This document shows positions 1 to 8,384 of a stretch of DNA of 64,000 nt, piece by piece. The translations under genes and the position numbers were made by a program. The stretch covers positions 62,001 to 126,000 of the forward strand of contig NZ_JAHZMP010000001.1 of assembly GCF_020748465.1 (NCBI RefSeq). The letters are read 5' to 3'. Origin of the DNA: Terrisporobacter mayombei (GTDB lineage Bacteria > Bacillota > Clostridia > Peptostreptococcales > Peptostreptococcaceae). A model generated the notes under the pieces. It saw only the letters and a program-made list of their open reading frames with translations. It was not told where the DNA came from and ran no database searches. Each line of letters opens with the position of its first letter. Positions within the stretch are counted from its first letter, which is position 1.

Positions 1-237
1 AAAAACTCTTCCCCCAGCTTGATTTCCTATAAAAGGCTCTTGTTCCTCTTTTGATGCTTTTGCAAGTAAAATTGTCGTTCCATTTGAACCAAGTGGAGAT
101 ACTACTACCCATCTTTTATCTTGCTCAGGTTGGTATGTATCTTCTATTAATGTAAAATGAAGTTTTTGAGTATAAAATTCTATTGCTTCATCATAGTCTT
201 TTACAACTAAAGCAATATGCACTATTGATTGAATCAT
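1..237 (-). CDS. VOC/glyoxalase-fold protein, C-terminus cut by window edge
   Basis: The minus-strand reading frame begins with ATG at 237 after an AAGGAGG-type ribosome binding site and stays open for 79 codons to the edge. It reads MIQSIVHIALVVKDYDEAIE..., then KLHFTLIEDTY and WVVVSPLGSNGTTILLAKA. The 'HIALVVKDYDEAIEFY' start and following beta strands are typical of the vicinal oxygen chelate (glyoxalase/bleomycin resistance/dioxygenase) superfamily, where the early His is often a metal ligand. The substrate cannot be told from half a protein. The partner half of the fold lies outside the window. Confidence 0.75.
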   Translation of the reverse strand, partial: MIQSIVHIALVVKDYDEAIEFYTQKLHFTLIEDTYQPEQDKRWVVVSPLGSNGTTILLAKASKEEQEPFIGNQAGGRVF

Positions 238-365
238 TTTCTAATCCTCCTTCTTAAGCTATAAACAATTAATAACTTCTTAATTATATATTATATTAGA
301 ATAATTATTTTTTCACATTAAGTTATTCTTTTGATATATATTAATCTTTTTCATTAATTAATAAT

Positions 366-399
366 AGCAACTACTTTGGAATGTCCCAAAATAGTTGCT
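366..399. terminator. Intergenic hairpin terminator downstream of the MATE gene
   Basis: AGCAACTA at 366-373 pairs with TAGTTGCT at 392-399, with an inner CTTTGG/CCAAAA extension. It lies just past the stop of the MATE gene. The T tract is better on the plus strand (ACTTTTAATTTTTT) than on the minus strand, so the direction is uncertain. Confidence 0.5.
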
Positions 400-411
400 A
401 CTTTTAATTTT

Positions 412-1722
412 TTATACAACTTCTTTATACTTATTTTTCATCTTAATTAAGAATATGCTACTTATAATAAACACCACTAATTCAGTTATTACAAAAGAAT
501 ACCAAATACCATCCATTTTAAAGATAATACTTAAAAATAAAACAGTAGGGATAAGGATTAAAGCACTTCTTAAAATAGATATAGTCATACCTTGTTTTGC
601 ATTTGATATTGAACTAAAGAATGCAGAAGATACTATATTAATTCCAGCAAATAAGTAACCTAAAAAGTATATTTTCATTCCTTGTGAAGCTATAATCATA
701 AGTTTCATGTTGTGTTCACTATTAAATATAGCCACAATTTGATTTGTAAAAATATAAACAGTTGTATAAATTAAAACCGCAAATATTATAGTAGTTGTCA
801 TCGAGTAGCGTAAAATACGATTTACCAACATCATATCTCCCTTACCATAATACTCACTAGACAAGGGTTGGATTCCCTGAGATATTCCTGTAAATATGGA
901 TGTAGCAATAAGTGCCACATTTGCTACTATACCATATGCTGCTACACCTGTGTTTCCATCAATTCTTAGTATAATTAGATTAAATGTTATTAAAGATATT
1001 GCTGACGTCAGTTCTCCAATAAGTGATGAAAGTCCTAATGTCATAATATGATATATCTTTGAAAATAATATTTTACTTTTTACAAAATGAATGTTTTGAT
1101 TTTTCTTAATAAAATGTATTGATAATATACATAAACTTATTATTGGTGAAAGTGATGTTGCCAATGCTGCCCCAAAAATCCCCATTGAAAAAGGAAACAT
1201 AAAAACATAATCTAAAATTATATTTGCCAAACTACTAGTAAGCATGGCTATCATTGATAATTTAGGATTATTGTCATTACGAATAAAAGCCAGCAAAATA
1301 TTGTTACAAATAAAAAATGGCGCAAATAACATTATGGTAGCCAAATAAGTCTTCGTCAATGAAAGTGTTGCTTCATCTGCACCTAGCAATGTACTTAATT
1401 CTTTTGCAAAGAAAGCACCTAACAATACAAATATAATAGACATTATTCCACCCAAATATAATGACTGAGTAAATGATGTATTATTACTGATCTTTTGTTG
1501 TTCATTAATCGAATAGTCAGTTGCGCCACCAATACCTATCATCAGTCCAATACCCTGTATAATACTAAAAACAGGTATTGAAAAGTTTAGTGATGCAAGA
1601 CCTACAGTTCCAAGAGACTTGGAAACAAACAATGTGTCTGCAAGAATATAACATGAAATACCTATCATTCCCATAACATTTAAACTAACATACTTCATAA
1701 ATTTAATTTTTAATTCTTTCAT
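412..1722 (-). CDS. MATE family multidrug/cation efflux transporter
   Basis: A 436-residue, very hydrophobic protein with about 12 predicted membrane segments, the usual length for MATE exporters. The start MKELKIKFMKYVSLNVMGMIG, 'LADTLFVSKSLGTVGLASLN' in the first helices, and two similar halves (the second beginning near 'SLIGELTSAISLITFNLII') are typical of the MepA/NorM fold. These proteins export cationic drugs by Na+ or H+ antiport across the cytoplasmic membrane. The start is set by an ATTAGGAGGC ribosome binding site. Its leader (1736-1808) holds a hairpin plus terminator that resembles the guanidine-IV (mepA) riboswitch, and the preceding gene has a ykkC-type riboswitch. Guanidinium is therefore a plausible substrate, by inference. 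Confidence 0.9.
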   Translation of the reverse strand: MKELKIKFMKYVSLNVMGMIGISCYILADTLFVSKSLGTVGLASLNFSIPVFSIIQGIGLMIGIGGATDYSINEQQKISNNTSFTQSLYLGGIMSIIFVLLGAFFAKELSTLLGADEATLSLTKTYLATIMLFAPFFICNNILLAFIRNDNNPKLSMIAMLTSSLANIILDYVFMFPFSMGIFGAALATSLSPIISLCILSIHFIKKNQNIHFVKSKILFSKIYHIMTLGLSSLIGELTSAISLITFNLIILRIDGNTGVAAYGIVANVALIATSIFTGISQGIQPLSSEYYGKGDMMLVNRILRYSMTTTIIFAVLIYTTVYIFTNQIVAIFNSEHNMKLMIIASQGMKIYFLGYLFAGINIVSSAFFSSISNAKQGMTISILRSALILIPTVLFLSIIFKMDGIWYSFVITELVVFIISSIFLIKMKNKYKEVV

Positions 1723-1735
1723 ATTGCCTCCTAAT

Positions 1736-1808
1736 AAAAAAGTATCAAAGCACTCCTTCTAAGACCTACGGAGAACCTTGATACATTCTTATACTCACCC
1801 GGTGGTGA
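1736..1808 (-). promoter_or_regulatory. Leader with terminator, resembling a guanidine-IV (mepA motif) riboswitch
   Basis: On the minus strand a 5-bp hairpin (TCACC, loop ACCG, GGTGA; 1795-1808) is followed by a 9-bp stem (GTATCAAGG at 1784-1776 with CTTTGATAC at 1750-1742) and six U residues (1741-1736). A weaker inner CTCC/GGAG pairing sits in the large loop. CGG at the first hairpin's loop end can pair with CCG in the second loop. This is the architecture I recall for the mepA motif, which controls MATE genes in Clostridia. The terminator is clear from sequence. The riboswitch class rests on remembered consensus and gene context. Confidence 0.5.
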
Positions 1809-1884
1809 ATAATTATGATATTTTATTTTACTAATAAATTTATTAATTCTTTTGAAATTTCTTCATATCTTTCATCTTACAAAA

Positions 1885-2592
1885 CTACATTATTGATATT
1901 TCTTTATTATTAACATCCATAATTGAAATCTTATATGTTCCACCTAAATTATCTTGAACTGTTTTTGCCAAGTCTTCTAAGGCATTTTCAAATTCTTTTA
2001 CTCTATTTTCATCAACTAGTTCTATACACAAAAAAGCATTTTTTGTATTTTCTGTTATCATAGTTCTTACTGATTCACGCCAATTCCAACATCTACAAAT
2101 GGTACCTTCATCATCTTTATATATTATTTCTCCTTCATATGGTGGTGTACTTTCATTTGAGCCTAAAGTAACAAATTTTTCACTACCAACTGCTTTGGTT
2201 AATCTTACATCTCCAGAAAATGTATCTATATCTTCACCTCCACAAGGCAGGGCATATTTTAGTGATATAGAATTATAAATATCAACTAAAGGATTTATTG
2301 TACCTATATGATATCCATTATAAACTATTTTTAATAATGCTTCTATAGAGGTTCTCACCACCTTTTTAGTTTTAAATTTTTTAAAAGCATCTCTCCATAC
2401 TTTTATAACTTCATTGCTACTAAATTCCTCATTTGATAAATATTTTAAAGATTCTATTTCTGAATGTATAATCATCTCTTTATATTTAATTTCATCTTTT
2501 ATACTGTTATCAATATTATAACAAGTTATTATACCTATCTTTGCATTTGGAAATAAATCACAAAAATCTTTTTCAATTATAAATTTTTTCAT
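1885..2592 (-). CDS. B3/B4 tRNA-binding-domain protein
   Basis: This 235-residue soluble protein resembles the stand-alone B3/B4 domain of the phenylalanyl-tRNA synthetase beta subunit. Supporting segments are 'KVWRDAFKKFKTKKVVRTSIEALLKI', 'INPLVDIYNSISLKYALPCGGEDID' and 'YKDDEGTICRCWNWRESVRTMIT'. In the synthetase this domain does editing of mischarged tRNA; free-standing versions have no settled function. The start is fixed by AAGGAGGAAT nine bases upstream. The gene lies directly behind a ykkC-class riboswitch, and the MATE exporter follows downstream, so its expression probably responds to guanidine. How a B3/4 protein would help against guanidine is not known to me. Confidence 0.85.
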   Translation of the reverse strand: MKKFIIEKDFCDLFPNAKIGIITCYNIDNSIKDEIKYKEMIIHSEIESLKYLSNEEFSSNEVIKVWRDAFKKFKTKKVVRTSIEALLKIVYNGYHIGTINPLVDIYNSISLKYALPCGGEDIDTFSGDVRLTKAVGSEKFVTLGSNESTPPYEGEIIYKDDEGTICRCWNWRESVRTMITENTKNAFLCIELVDENRVKEFENALEDLAKTVQDNLGGTYKISIMDVNNKEISIM

Positions 2593-2620
2593 GAAATTAT
2601 TCCTCCTTAAAAATAGTAAT

Positions 2621-2740
2621 AAAAAAAGCCATAGGAATATTATTAAAAATATCTCCCAGGCTTTTATCCTTCCGTGTACACAATAACTGTGCGTTTTCTC
2701 TCGGACCAGCCAGTCATAAACTGCGGAACCCTAGAAAACT
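2621..2740 (-). promoter_or_regulatory. ykkC-class riboswitch, most likely guanidine-I, with expression-platform terminator
   Basis: Minus-strand sequence contains the hallmark blocks in order: CTAGGGTTCCG (about 2732-2722), GCTGGTCCGAGAGAAAAC (about 2710-2693) and ACGGAAGGATAAAAGCC, then TGGGAGA (about 2675-2650). The last block's AAAAGCC can instead pair with GGC at 2630-2628 to form a terminator ending in seven U (2627-2621). Ligand binding would thus hold AAAAGCC and allow readthrough, an ON switch. ykkC subtypes also include ppGpp and PRPP sensors. Guanidine is favoured because the operon leads into a MATE exporter rather than amino-acid or purine genes. Confidence 0.88.
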
Positions 2741-2830
2741 AAAATATAAAATTGAATTATATTGAAATCTTATCACAATATTAATATTAAATCAATTATA
2801 TTTTTTTCATATATTAACATTAAGAGAAAA

Positions 2831-3667
2831 CTATGAAATTTGTAATCTATCTCTATTAGTTTTTAAATACTGCTTATTTGTAATAATAAATCTAATAAAT
2901 ATTATTAATGTTATAGCTGTTAAAATTGTACCTACAACAAAGTTCATTTTAATATCAAAACTTGTTATAACAATTATTTTCTCATTTAAACTTCCATTAA
3001 AATAACTTATACTTGTAAAAATTCCTGCTAATAAATTGTTTACAACATGAACTGCCATTGGCACTAATAAGTTATTATATTTTATGTATAATAAACAACA
3101 AGCTACACCAAAGACTATAGCTCCTAATACACCTAAAAACTCATGCCCAATACCAAAAATCGAAGATGATATAATTGCAGAAATAATAAAGCTAAATCTC
3201 ATATTTAATCTTTTAAAAACAATTCTTCTAAAAATTATTTCCTCTAAAAGAGGGGCTATTATTACTATAGAAATTAGGAATATTAACAATTCTGTATTAT
3301 TAGTTGGGTTTCCAAAAGTATCATTTGCCACCTCTAAAGCTTTATTTTTATCAGTAATTGATACAAATCCTAAACTTAAATTAGAAAGGCCTATTGATAA
3401 AAATATCTGAGTTGCTACTACTATTATTATTTCTTTTATACTAGCAACTTTCTTAAAGTTATTAAACCTTTCTTTTGCTAATTTTATACCTACTCTACCT
3501 GATATTAAGGTAACCAGCAATACTGATAAAGATAAAATAAATGACAATTGTAAATCATTCATTTCTGGTATACCTTTTAAAAATGAATATATTATTACAC
3601 CAAATGTAACTAAAAATGTAGTTCCAAGATAAATCAAAATCATTTTCCAAATTTTAATTTCTTTCAT
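2831..3667 (-). CDS. CPBP family intramembrane metalloprotease
   Basis: A 278-residue protein with about seven to eight hydrophobic segments. It carries the CPBP (type II CAAX-protease/Abi) motifs: 'APLLEEIIFRRIVFKRL' near 140-155 (EExxxR), 'IFGIGHEF' near 172 (H) and 'PMAVHVVNNLLAGI' near 205 (HxxxN). These residues bind the catalytic zinc inside the membrane. Bacterial members process or degrade membrane proteins, and some protect against self-made bacteriocins. The ATG follows an AGGGGGAAA site. It is transcribed toward the B3/4 gene but the ykkC riboswitch and its own promoter region separate them, so it is probably an independent unit. The substrate is unknown. Confidence 0.85.
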   Translation of the reverse strand: MKEIKIWKMILIYLGTTFLVTFGVIIYSFLKGIPEMNDLQLSFILSLSVLLVTLISGRVGIKLAKERFNNFKKVASIKEIIIVVATQIFLSIGLSNLSLGFVSITDKNKALEVANDTFGNPTNNTELLIFLISIVIIAPLLEEIIFRRIVFKRLNMRFSFIISAIISSSIFGIGHEFLGVLGAIVFGVACCLLYIKYNNLLVPMAVHVVNNLLAGIFTSISYFNGSLNEKIIVITSFDIKMNFVVGTILTAITLIIFIRFIITNKQYLKTNRDRLQIS

Positions 3668-3808
3668 TATTTTCCCCCTATGCCTCTTACTTTTAAAATA
3701 ATTTCTTGTAAGTTACTTTCACACCATAATTTTACTATAAAATATATTCTCATTCTACTTTATAAATATATCTTAAGATAATTTATTCTTATAATTTCTG
3801 TCTAATAA

Positions 3809-3864
3809 TAAAAAGGATAGTACAATAACTTTAAAAATTTAAGTTATCACAACTATCCTTTTAT
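3809..3864 (-). terminator. Rho-independent terminator after the first permease
   Basis: AAAAGGATAGT at 3811-3821 pairs with ACTATCCTTTT at 3852-3862, with an inner AAGTTAT/ATAACTT pairing. On the minus strand it ends in a U-rich run. It serves the permease gene ending at 3920. Confidence 0.75.
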
Positions 3865-3919
3865 TTGTAACCGTTTACATTTATGGGTCTATTCTATTCT
3901 TCGTTTACATTTATAAAGT

Positions 3920-5272
3920 CTATCCTATTTTTTCAGTTCCAAAATCCTTTACTCTTAATTTATCAAAATAATTATATATAGGTAAACCTAGTAAAGTTAC
4001 TATAATACTACCAATTGCCAATGCTCTATTAAATGAACCTGCAAAAAATAATTGATTAATTAGTACAAATAATCCTCCACACATTGCAATAATAGGTATT
4101 AAAGGATACATTGGCACTTTATAAGGTCTATGTAAATTTGGGTTATTTTTTCTAAGTTTTATCACTCCATAAAAAGTTAACACATAGAAAGCCCACACAG
4201 AAAACATTGCTAAATCTGTAAGTAAATTAAATTGACCTGATATTGAGTACACAATTGAAATTGCTATGATAACACCTATTGAATATGAAGGAGTATCTTG
4301 TTTGTTAAGTTTTTTTATAAATTTACTTCCTGGCACCAATTCTTTCACACCTAAAGTGTATAAAGGTCTTGAACCAGTTAAAATATATCCATTAGCACAT
4401 CCAAATAATGATATTAATATACCACATGTTATTAATTTCCCACCTGTTGGTCCTAGAATAACTTCGGCAACTGCAGAAGCTGGAGCGTCATAAGTTGCTA
4501 ATTCACTTGCTGGCAATACACAAAGATATGATATATTTATTATAACATATACTGCCATTACAACAGATAAACCACCAACAATAGCCCTTGGTAAATCTTT
4601 ACCTGGATTTTTCATTTCACCAGCTATAGCCCCTACGTTTATCCATCCATCATAAGCAAATAATACAGCTATCATAAGTTGGCCCATTATGCTCATAGGA
4701 GATAATCCTTCTCCAATCATTGGAGTCATTATAGATGCTGAAGATGGATTTCCTTTAACAAAACCTAATACGATTAATATAACTAGAGGTATTAGTTTGC
4801 AGACTGTAGATACTGTTTGTATTATACCACTAGTTTTTGAACCTAAATTATTCATAAAACCTAAAAATACCATTACACCTATTGTAAAAGGTAAACTTAA
4901 TGAAGGATTAGCAAATAAATAAGCAACTTGCTGTCCAAACATTACTGATATAGCTGCTATCATTGCTGGAAAAAACAATAAACTTTGCATCCATCCAGTT
5001 AAAAAACCTAATTTTTCCCCATAAATTTCTTCTATGTATACCATCATACCACCTGTTTTAGGTATTGCTGCTGATATTTCAGCTGCCGTTAACCCACCAG
5101 CTATTGTAAGTACACCGGCTAATATCCAGGCTAAAATTCCCAGTCCCGGAGCTCCCCCTGTTAAGGTATAAACTGCTTGGGATTTAAAAAATACTCCACC
5201 TCCAATAACCGTACCAATAACTGTCGATAGTGCTGCTGACAGACCTAGATTTTTTTGTAAATTTTGTTCCAT
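3920..5272 (-). CDS. APC superfamily amino-acid permease (tandem copy 1)
   Basis: The protein of 450 residues from MEQNLQKNLGLSAALSTVIG is a 12-TM amino acid/polyamine/organocation permease. The first helix has the glycine-rich break 'GTVIGGGVFFK', and 'FAYDGWINVGAIAGEMKNPGKDLPRAI' is typical of LAT-type exchangers such as the serine/threonine exchanger SteT. An in-frame ATG ten codons earlier is possible. GGGAGGAA seven bases before 5272 and the exact match to the neighbour's start favour this one. It is a close paralogue of the gene at 5543-6895, differing in scattered residues only. The substrate is not determined. Confidence 0.9.
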   Translation of the reverse strand: MEQNLQKNLGLSAALSTVIGTVIGGGVFFKSQAVYTLTGGAPGLGILAWILAGVLTIAGGLTAAEISAAIPKTGGMMVYIEEIYGEKLGFLTGWMQSLLFFPAMIAAISVMFGQQVAYLFANPSLSLPFTIGVMVFLGFMNNLGSKTSGIIQTVSTVCKLIPLVILIVLGFVKGNPSSASIMTPMIGEGLSPMSIMGQLMIAVLFAYDGWINVGAIAGEMKNPGKDLPRAIVGGLSVVMAVYVIINISYLCVLPASELATYDAPASAVAEVILGPTGGKLITCGILISLFGCANGYILTGSRPLYTLGVKELVPGSKFIKKLNKQDTPSYSIGVIIAISIVYSISGQFNLLTDLAMFSVWAFYVLTFYGVIKLRKNNPNLHRPYKVPMYPLIPIIAMCGGLFVLINQLFFAGSFNRALAIGSIIVTLLGLPIYNYFDKLRVKDFGTEKIG

Positions 5273-5353
5273 AACTATTCCTCCCTTTTTAATTGCAAAC
5301 AATAATTATAATCACACCATATTTGCCATAGCTATAAAAAACATTACTTGATT

Positions 5354-5381
5354 ATTGTAGTACAAAAAAACGTTTTCGCAA
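5354..5381 (-). promoter_or_regulatory. Promoter with overlapping cre-like operator, copy 1
   Basis: On the minus strand TTGCGA (5381-5376), a 16-bp spacer and TACAAT (5359-5354) form a sigma-A-type promoter about 85 bp before the permease. The spacer holds the palindrome AAAACGTTTT, and with GCG before it this approximates the catabolite-responsive element (CcpA) consensus GAAARCGYTTTC. The same block recurs upstream of the second permease. Confidence 0.6.
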
Positions 5382-5464
5382 TACTTTTAAAATTAATCAA
5401 AATTTTCACACATTTTTAAATTGATACATTTTTTGATAGTTTGTTTTCATATCATTCGTAATAA

Positions 5465-5518
5465 TAAAAAAAATAGCAGTGATAACTTTAATAATTTAAG
5501 TTATCACTACTATTTTTT
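5465..5518 (-). terminator. Rho-independent terminator after permease copy 2
   Basis: A long stem, AGTGATAACTT with AAGTTATCACT, is flanked by A and T runs. It lies between the two permease genes, so each is likely its own transcription unit. Confidence 0.85.
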
Positions 5519-5542
5519 CGCTTGAAGTAGCTTTTATTTAAT

Positions 5543-6895
5543 TTATACTATTTTTTTAGATCCGTGACCCTTTTCTTTTAATTTATTAAAATAATTATAT
5601 ATAGGTAAACCTAGTAAAGTTATTACAATACTACCAATTGCCATTCCTCTATTAAATGAACCTGCAAAGAATAATTGGTTTATAATTACAAATAATCCAC
5701 CACTCATTGCAAGAATAGGTATAAAAGGATACATTGGTACTTTGTAAGGTCTATGTAAATTGGGGTTATCTTTTCTAAGTTTTATTACTCCATAAAAAGT
5801 TAATACATAGAAGGCCCATACAGAAAACATAGCTAAATCTGTCAGTAAATTAAATTGCCCTGATAAAGAGTATATAATTGAAATTACAACTATAACACCT
5901 ATTGCATATGCAGGAGTATCTTGTTTATTAAGTTTTTTTATAAATTTATTTCCAGGTATTAATTCTTTAACACCTAAAGTATATAAAGATCTTGAACCAG
6001 TTAAAATATATCCGTTAACACATCCAAATAATGATATTAATATACCACACGTAATTAGTTTTCCTCCTATTGGCCCTAGAATAACTTCAGCTACTGCAGA
6101 GGCTGGAGATTCAAAAGTTGCTAGTGTGTTTGCAGGTAATACACAAAGATAAGCTATATTTATTATAATATATACTGACATTACAGCTGTTAATCCACCA
6201 ACTATCGCTCTTGGTAAATCTTTTCCTGGGTTTTTCATTTCACCTGCTATCGCTCCAACGTTCATCCATCCATCATAAGCAAATAATACAGCTATCATAA
6301 GTTGTCCAACTATTCCCATAGGAGATACTCCTTCTCCTACCATTGGAGTCATTATAGATGCTGAAGATGGATTTCCTTTTACGAATCCTAATATCATTAG
6401 TATAATCAGAGGTATTAATTTACAAATTGTTGATACTGTTTGTATTACACCACTAGTTTTTGAACCAAGGTTGTTCATAAAAGCTAAAAACACTATTACA
6501 CCTATTGTAAAAGGTAAGCTTAGTGATGGATTTCCAAATAAGTAAGCAACTTGTTGTCCAAACATTACTGATAAGGCCGCTATCATTGCTGGGAAAAATA
6601 ATACACTCTGCATCCACCCAGTTAAAAATCCTAATTTTTCACCATAAATTTCTTCTATGTATACCATCATACCACCTGTTTTAGGTATTGCTGCTGATAC
6701 TTCGGCTGCTGTTAATCCTCCAGCTATTGTAAGTATCCCTGCCAAGATCCATGATAGAATTCCAAGACCCGGAGCTCCTCCAGTCAAAGTATAAACTGCC
6801 TGAGGTTTAAAAAATACTCCTGCTCCTATAACCATACCAATAACTGTTGATAACGCTGCTGAAAGTCCTAAATTCTTTTGTAAATTTTGTCCCAT
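5543..6895 (-). CDS. APC superfamily amino-acid permease (tandem copy 2)
   Basis: A 450-residue APC permease collinear over its full length with the neighbour at 3920-5272. Residue differences are mostly conservative (for example GAGVFFKPQAV against GGGVFFKSQAV, and GWMNVG against GWINVG). About 12 TM segments are predicted, and the substrate-binding helix 1 motif 'GMVIGAGVFFKPQA' is intact. The Ser/Pro and Gly/Ala changes sit by the unwound part of helix 1, so specificity may have diverged after duplication. The start MGQNLQKN follows AAAGGGAGGCAAAAT. Its terminator lies between the two genes and a matching cre-like promoter lies upstream. Confidence 0.9.
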   Translation of the reverse strand: MGQNLQKNLGLSAALSTVIGMVIGAGVFFKPQAVYTLTGGAPGLGILSWILAGILTIAGGLTAAEVSAAIPKTGGMMVYIEEIYGEKLGFLTGWMQSVLFFPAMIAALSVMFGQQVAYLFGNPSLSLPFTIGVIVFLAFMNNLGSKTSGVIQTVSTICKLIPLIILMILGFVKGNPSSASIMTPMVGEGVSPMGIVGQLMIAVLFAYDGWMNVGAIAGEMKNPGKDLPRAIVGGLTAVMSVYIIINIAYLCVLPANTLATFESPASAVAEVILGPIGGKLITCGILISLFGCVNGYILTGSRSLYTLGVKELIPGNKFIKKLNKQDTPAYAIGVIVVISIIYSLSGQFNLLTDLAMFSVWAFYVLTFYGVIKLRKDNPNLHRPYKVPMYPFIPILAMSGGLFVIINQLFFAGSFNRGMAIGSIVITLLGLPIYNYFNKLKEKGHGSKKIV

Positions 6896-7350
6896 AATTT
6901 TGCCTCCCTTTTCACATGCAAATAATATTAGTTATGATTTTGCGTTCATTTTCATAAGTATGAAAAAATCATTCCTTGATTATTGTAATACAAAAAAACG
7001 TTTTCGCAATACTTTTTAAAATAAATTATTATTTTTATGTATTTAAAAATATTTATTATAGGTAATTTAGTTTTTAACTTAATTATCTAAGATATTTTTC
7101 CATGGAATATATAATTTTCTTTAATTTATTGTTAAATAGATGACAACCGTTTTAATGTTTTATCCTATTTTGAAAAGTCAGTATTTATTTAATATACTAA
7201 ATTTTTAGAATATTAAAACCTTTTAATTGCAACATTTATAAGTACTACAGGCTAAATTTTAACCATGTTTATCATATCTTTTTTATGATTTTGTAAGTCT
7301 TAGAAATCAATTTTTCGTTAATTATTTTTTTATCACATGATTTTTGAAAT
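6896..7350. other. Long intergenic region; only a promoter recognised
   Basis: Apart from the copy-2 promoter at 6982-7009 and a terminator from 7351, about 340 bp of very A+T-rich sequence holds no supported gene, repeat or RNA structure that I can recognise. Confidence 0.5.
6982..7009 (-). promoter_or_regulatory. Promoter with overlapping cre-like operator, copy 2
   Basis: TTGCGA (7009-7004), 16-bp spacer and TACAAT (6987-6982) on the minus strand, with AAAACGTTTT in the spacer. It is almost base-for-base the same as the block before the other permease, which points to shared control, by inference through CcpA. Confidence 0.6.
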
Positions 7351-7388
7351 AAAAAAGCTAGGAAGGAATATATCCAACCTAGCCATTT
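7351..7388 (-). terminator. Rho-independent terminator
   Basis: GGCTAGG at 7384-7378 pairs with CCTAGCT at 7362-7356 and is followed by a U run. It starts directly after the stop codon of the gene ending at 7389. Confidence 0.8.
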
Positions 7389-8339
7389 TTACTTTTTCAA
7401 CTCATTGCAAGCTTTTAATATTTTATCTATATTTTCTTTTGTATAATCAAAATCTCCATCTATAGCTAATACCCTATCTTCATATAAAATAATACGTTCC
7501 TTATTTTCGCCTATAAATAATTTCTTTGCACCCCAGTTTTTAAGCTCTTGTGAATTATTATCTTCTTTATATAAACTGTACTCATTTAATTCATTATAAA
7601 TACTATCAAAACTTTTATTTAAAACCCACTTATTATCACTGAAAAAATACTCTATATCCAAGCGCCCTTTTACTAGTCGATCAGTATAGTACTTTTTGTC
7701 AATAGGATGATAAACAATCTGCTTCAAATAAATATCTTCTGCAAATATTGTTTTTCTTACATCTAATGAATTATCAATTTCACCTTCAATTTTATCATTT
7801 AGTTCTGTTAAATTTAAATTTAGGTTAACATTTGGCACCTTGTCTTTTGATAAAACGTTGGCACCTATTGTGATACTTAACCCTATAATAAATAAAGATA
7901 ATAAAGTAATTGACACTACTTTTTCACACTTCATTTTTCTTTTTACTAGCTTTATTGGTATTATATACTCACTTTTATCACCTTGTATACTAACTCTATG
8001 TTTAAATAAATAATTTATTTCTCCAATGCATATTATTAAAAATATTATAATAAATAAATTAGCAAAACATAACATAAAAATTTTCCAGTAGCTTGTTACT
8101 GTATAGTAAAAGTCTACGTTGTAATTTAAATTAATACTTTTAATAAAAATTAGATACATTATAACAAATATAGAGCTAAAAGATAATTCATTTTTCATAA
8201 AGGTTTGAAAATACTTTCCATTTGGTTCTTCTTTTTCAAATATTATATTTTCACTATTTTCACTTTTTAGTTGCCATCCATAGTCCTTCTTTTGTTTTAT
8301 ATATCTTTCAATAGGATTTCTTTTTTTACCTCTTATCAT
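7389..8339 (-). CDS. Membrane protein related to DUF2812 family
   Basis: About 316 residues. The N-terminal 45 are soluble ('KQKKDYGWQLKSENSENIIFEKEEPNGKYF'), recalling the 'KKGW.L' repeat core of DUF2812. Three hydrophobic segments follow (about 55-75, 90-112, 140-165), then an extracytoplasmic region of about 150 residues. Its end, 'NWGAKKLFIGENKERIILYEDRVLAI', closely matches the end of the broken gene at 46553-47722 ('NWGAKEIYIDNSTEERIIVYDN'). The two are therefore paralogues sharing a C-terminal domain. An ATG at 8339 follows AGGGTG; a GTG at 8351 is also possible. The first half of a normal DUF2812 domain seems to be missing here. Function is unknown. Confidence 0.6.
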   Translation of the reverse strand: MIRGKKRNPIERYIKQKKDYGWQLKSENSENIIFEKEEPNGKYFQTFMKNELSFSSIFVIMYLIFIKSINLNYNVDFYYTVTSYWKIFMLCFANLFIIIFLIICIGEINYLFKHRVSIQGDKSEYIIPIKLVKRKMKCEKVVSITLLSLFIIGLSITIGANVLSKDKVPNVNLNLNLTELNDKIEGEIDNSLDVRKTIFAEDIYLKQIVYHPIDKKYYTDRLVKGRLDIEYFFSDNKWVLNKSFDSIYNELNEYSLYKEDNNSQELKNWGAKKLFIGENKERIILYEDRVLAIDGDFDYTKENIDKILKACNELKK

Positions 8340-8384
8340 TTCGTCTTTCACCCTAACATGATTAAAAATTTATTTGAAAATATG

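Noticed and set aside
1766-1786. A six-codon leader frame (MYQGSP) overlapping the terminator stem before the MATE gene, as in ribosome-mediated attenuation.
   Set aside because: The ribosome binding site (GGGTGAG) is poor and the hairpin/loop layout fits a guanidine-IV-like riboswitch better. Kept only as an alternative.
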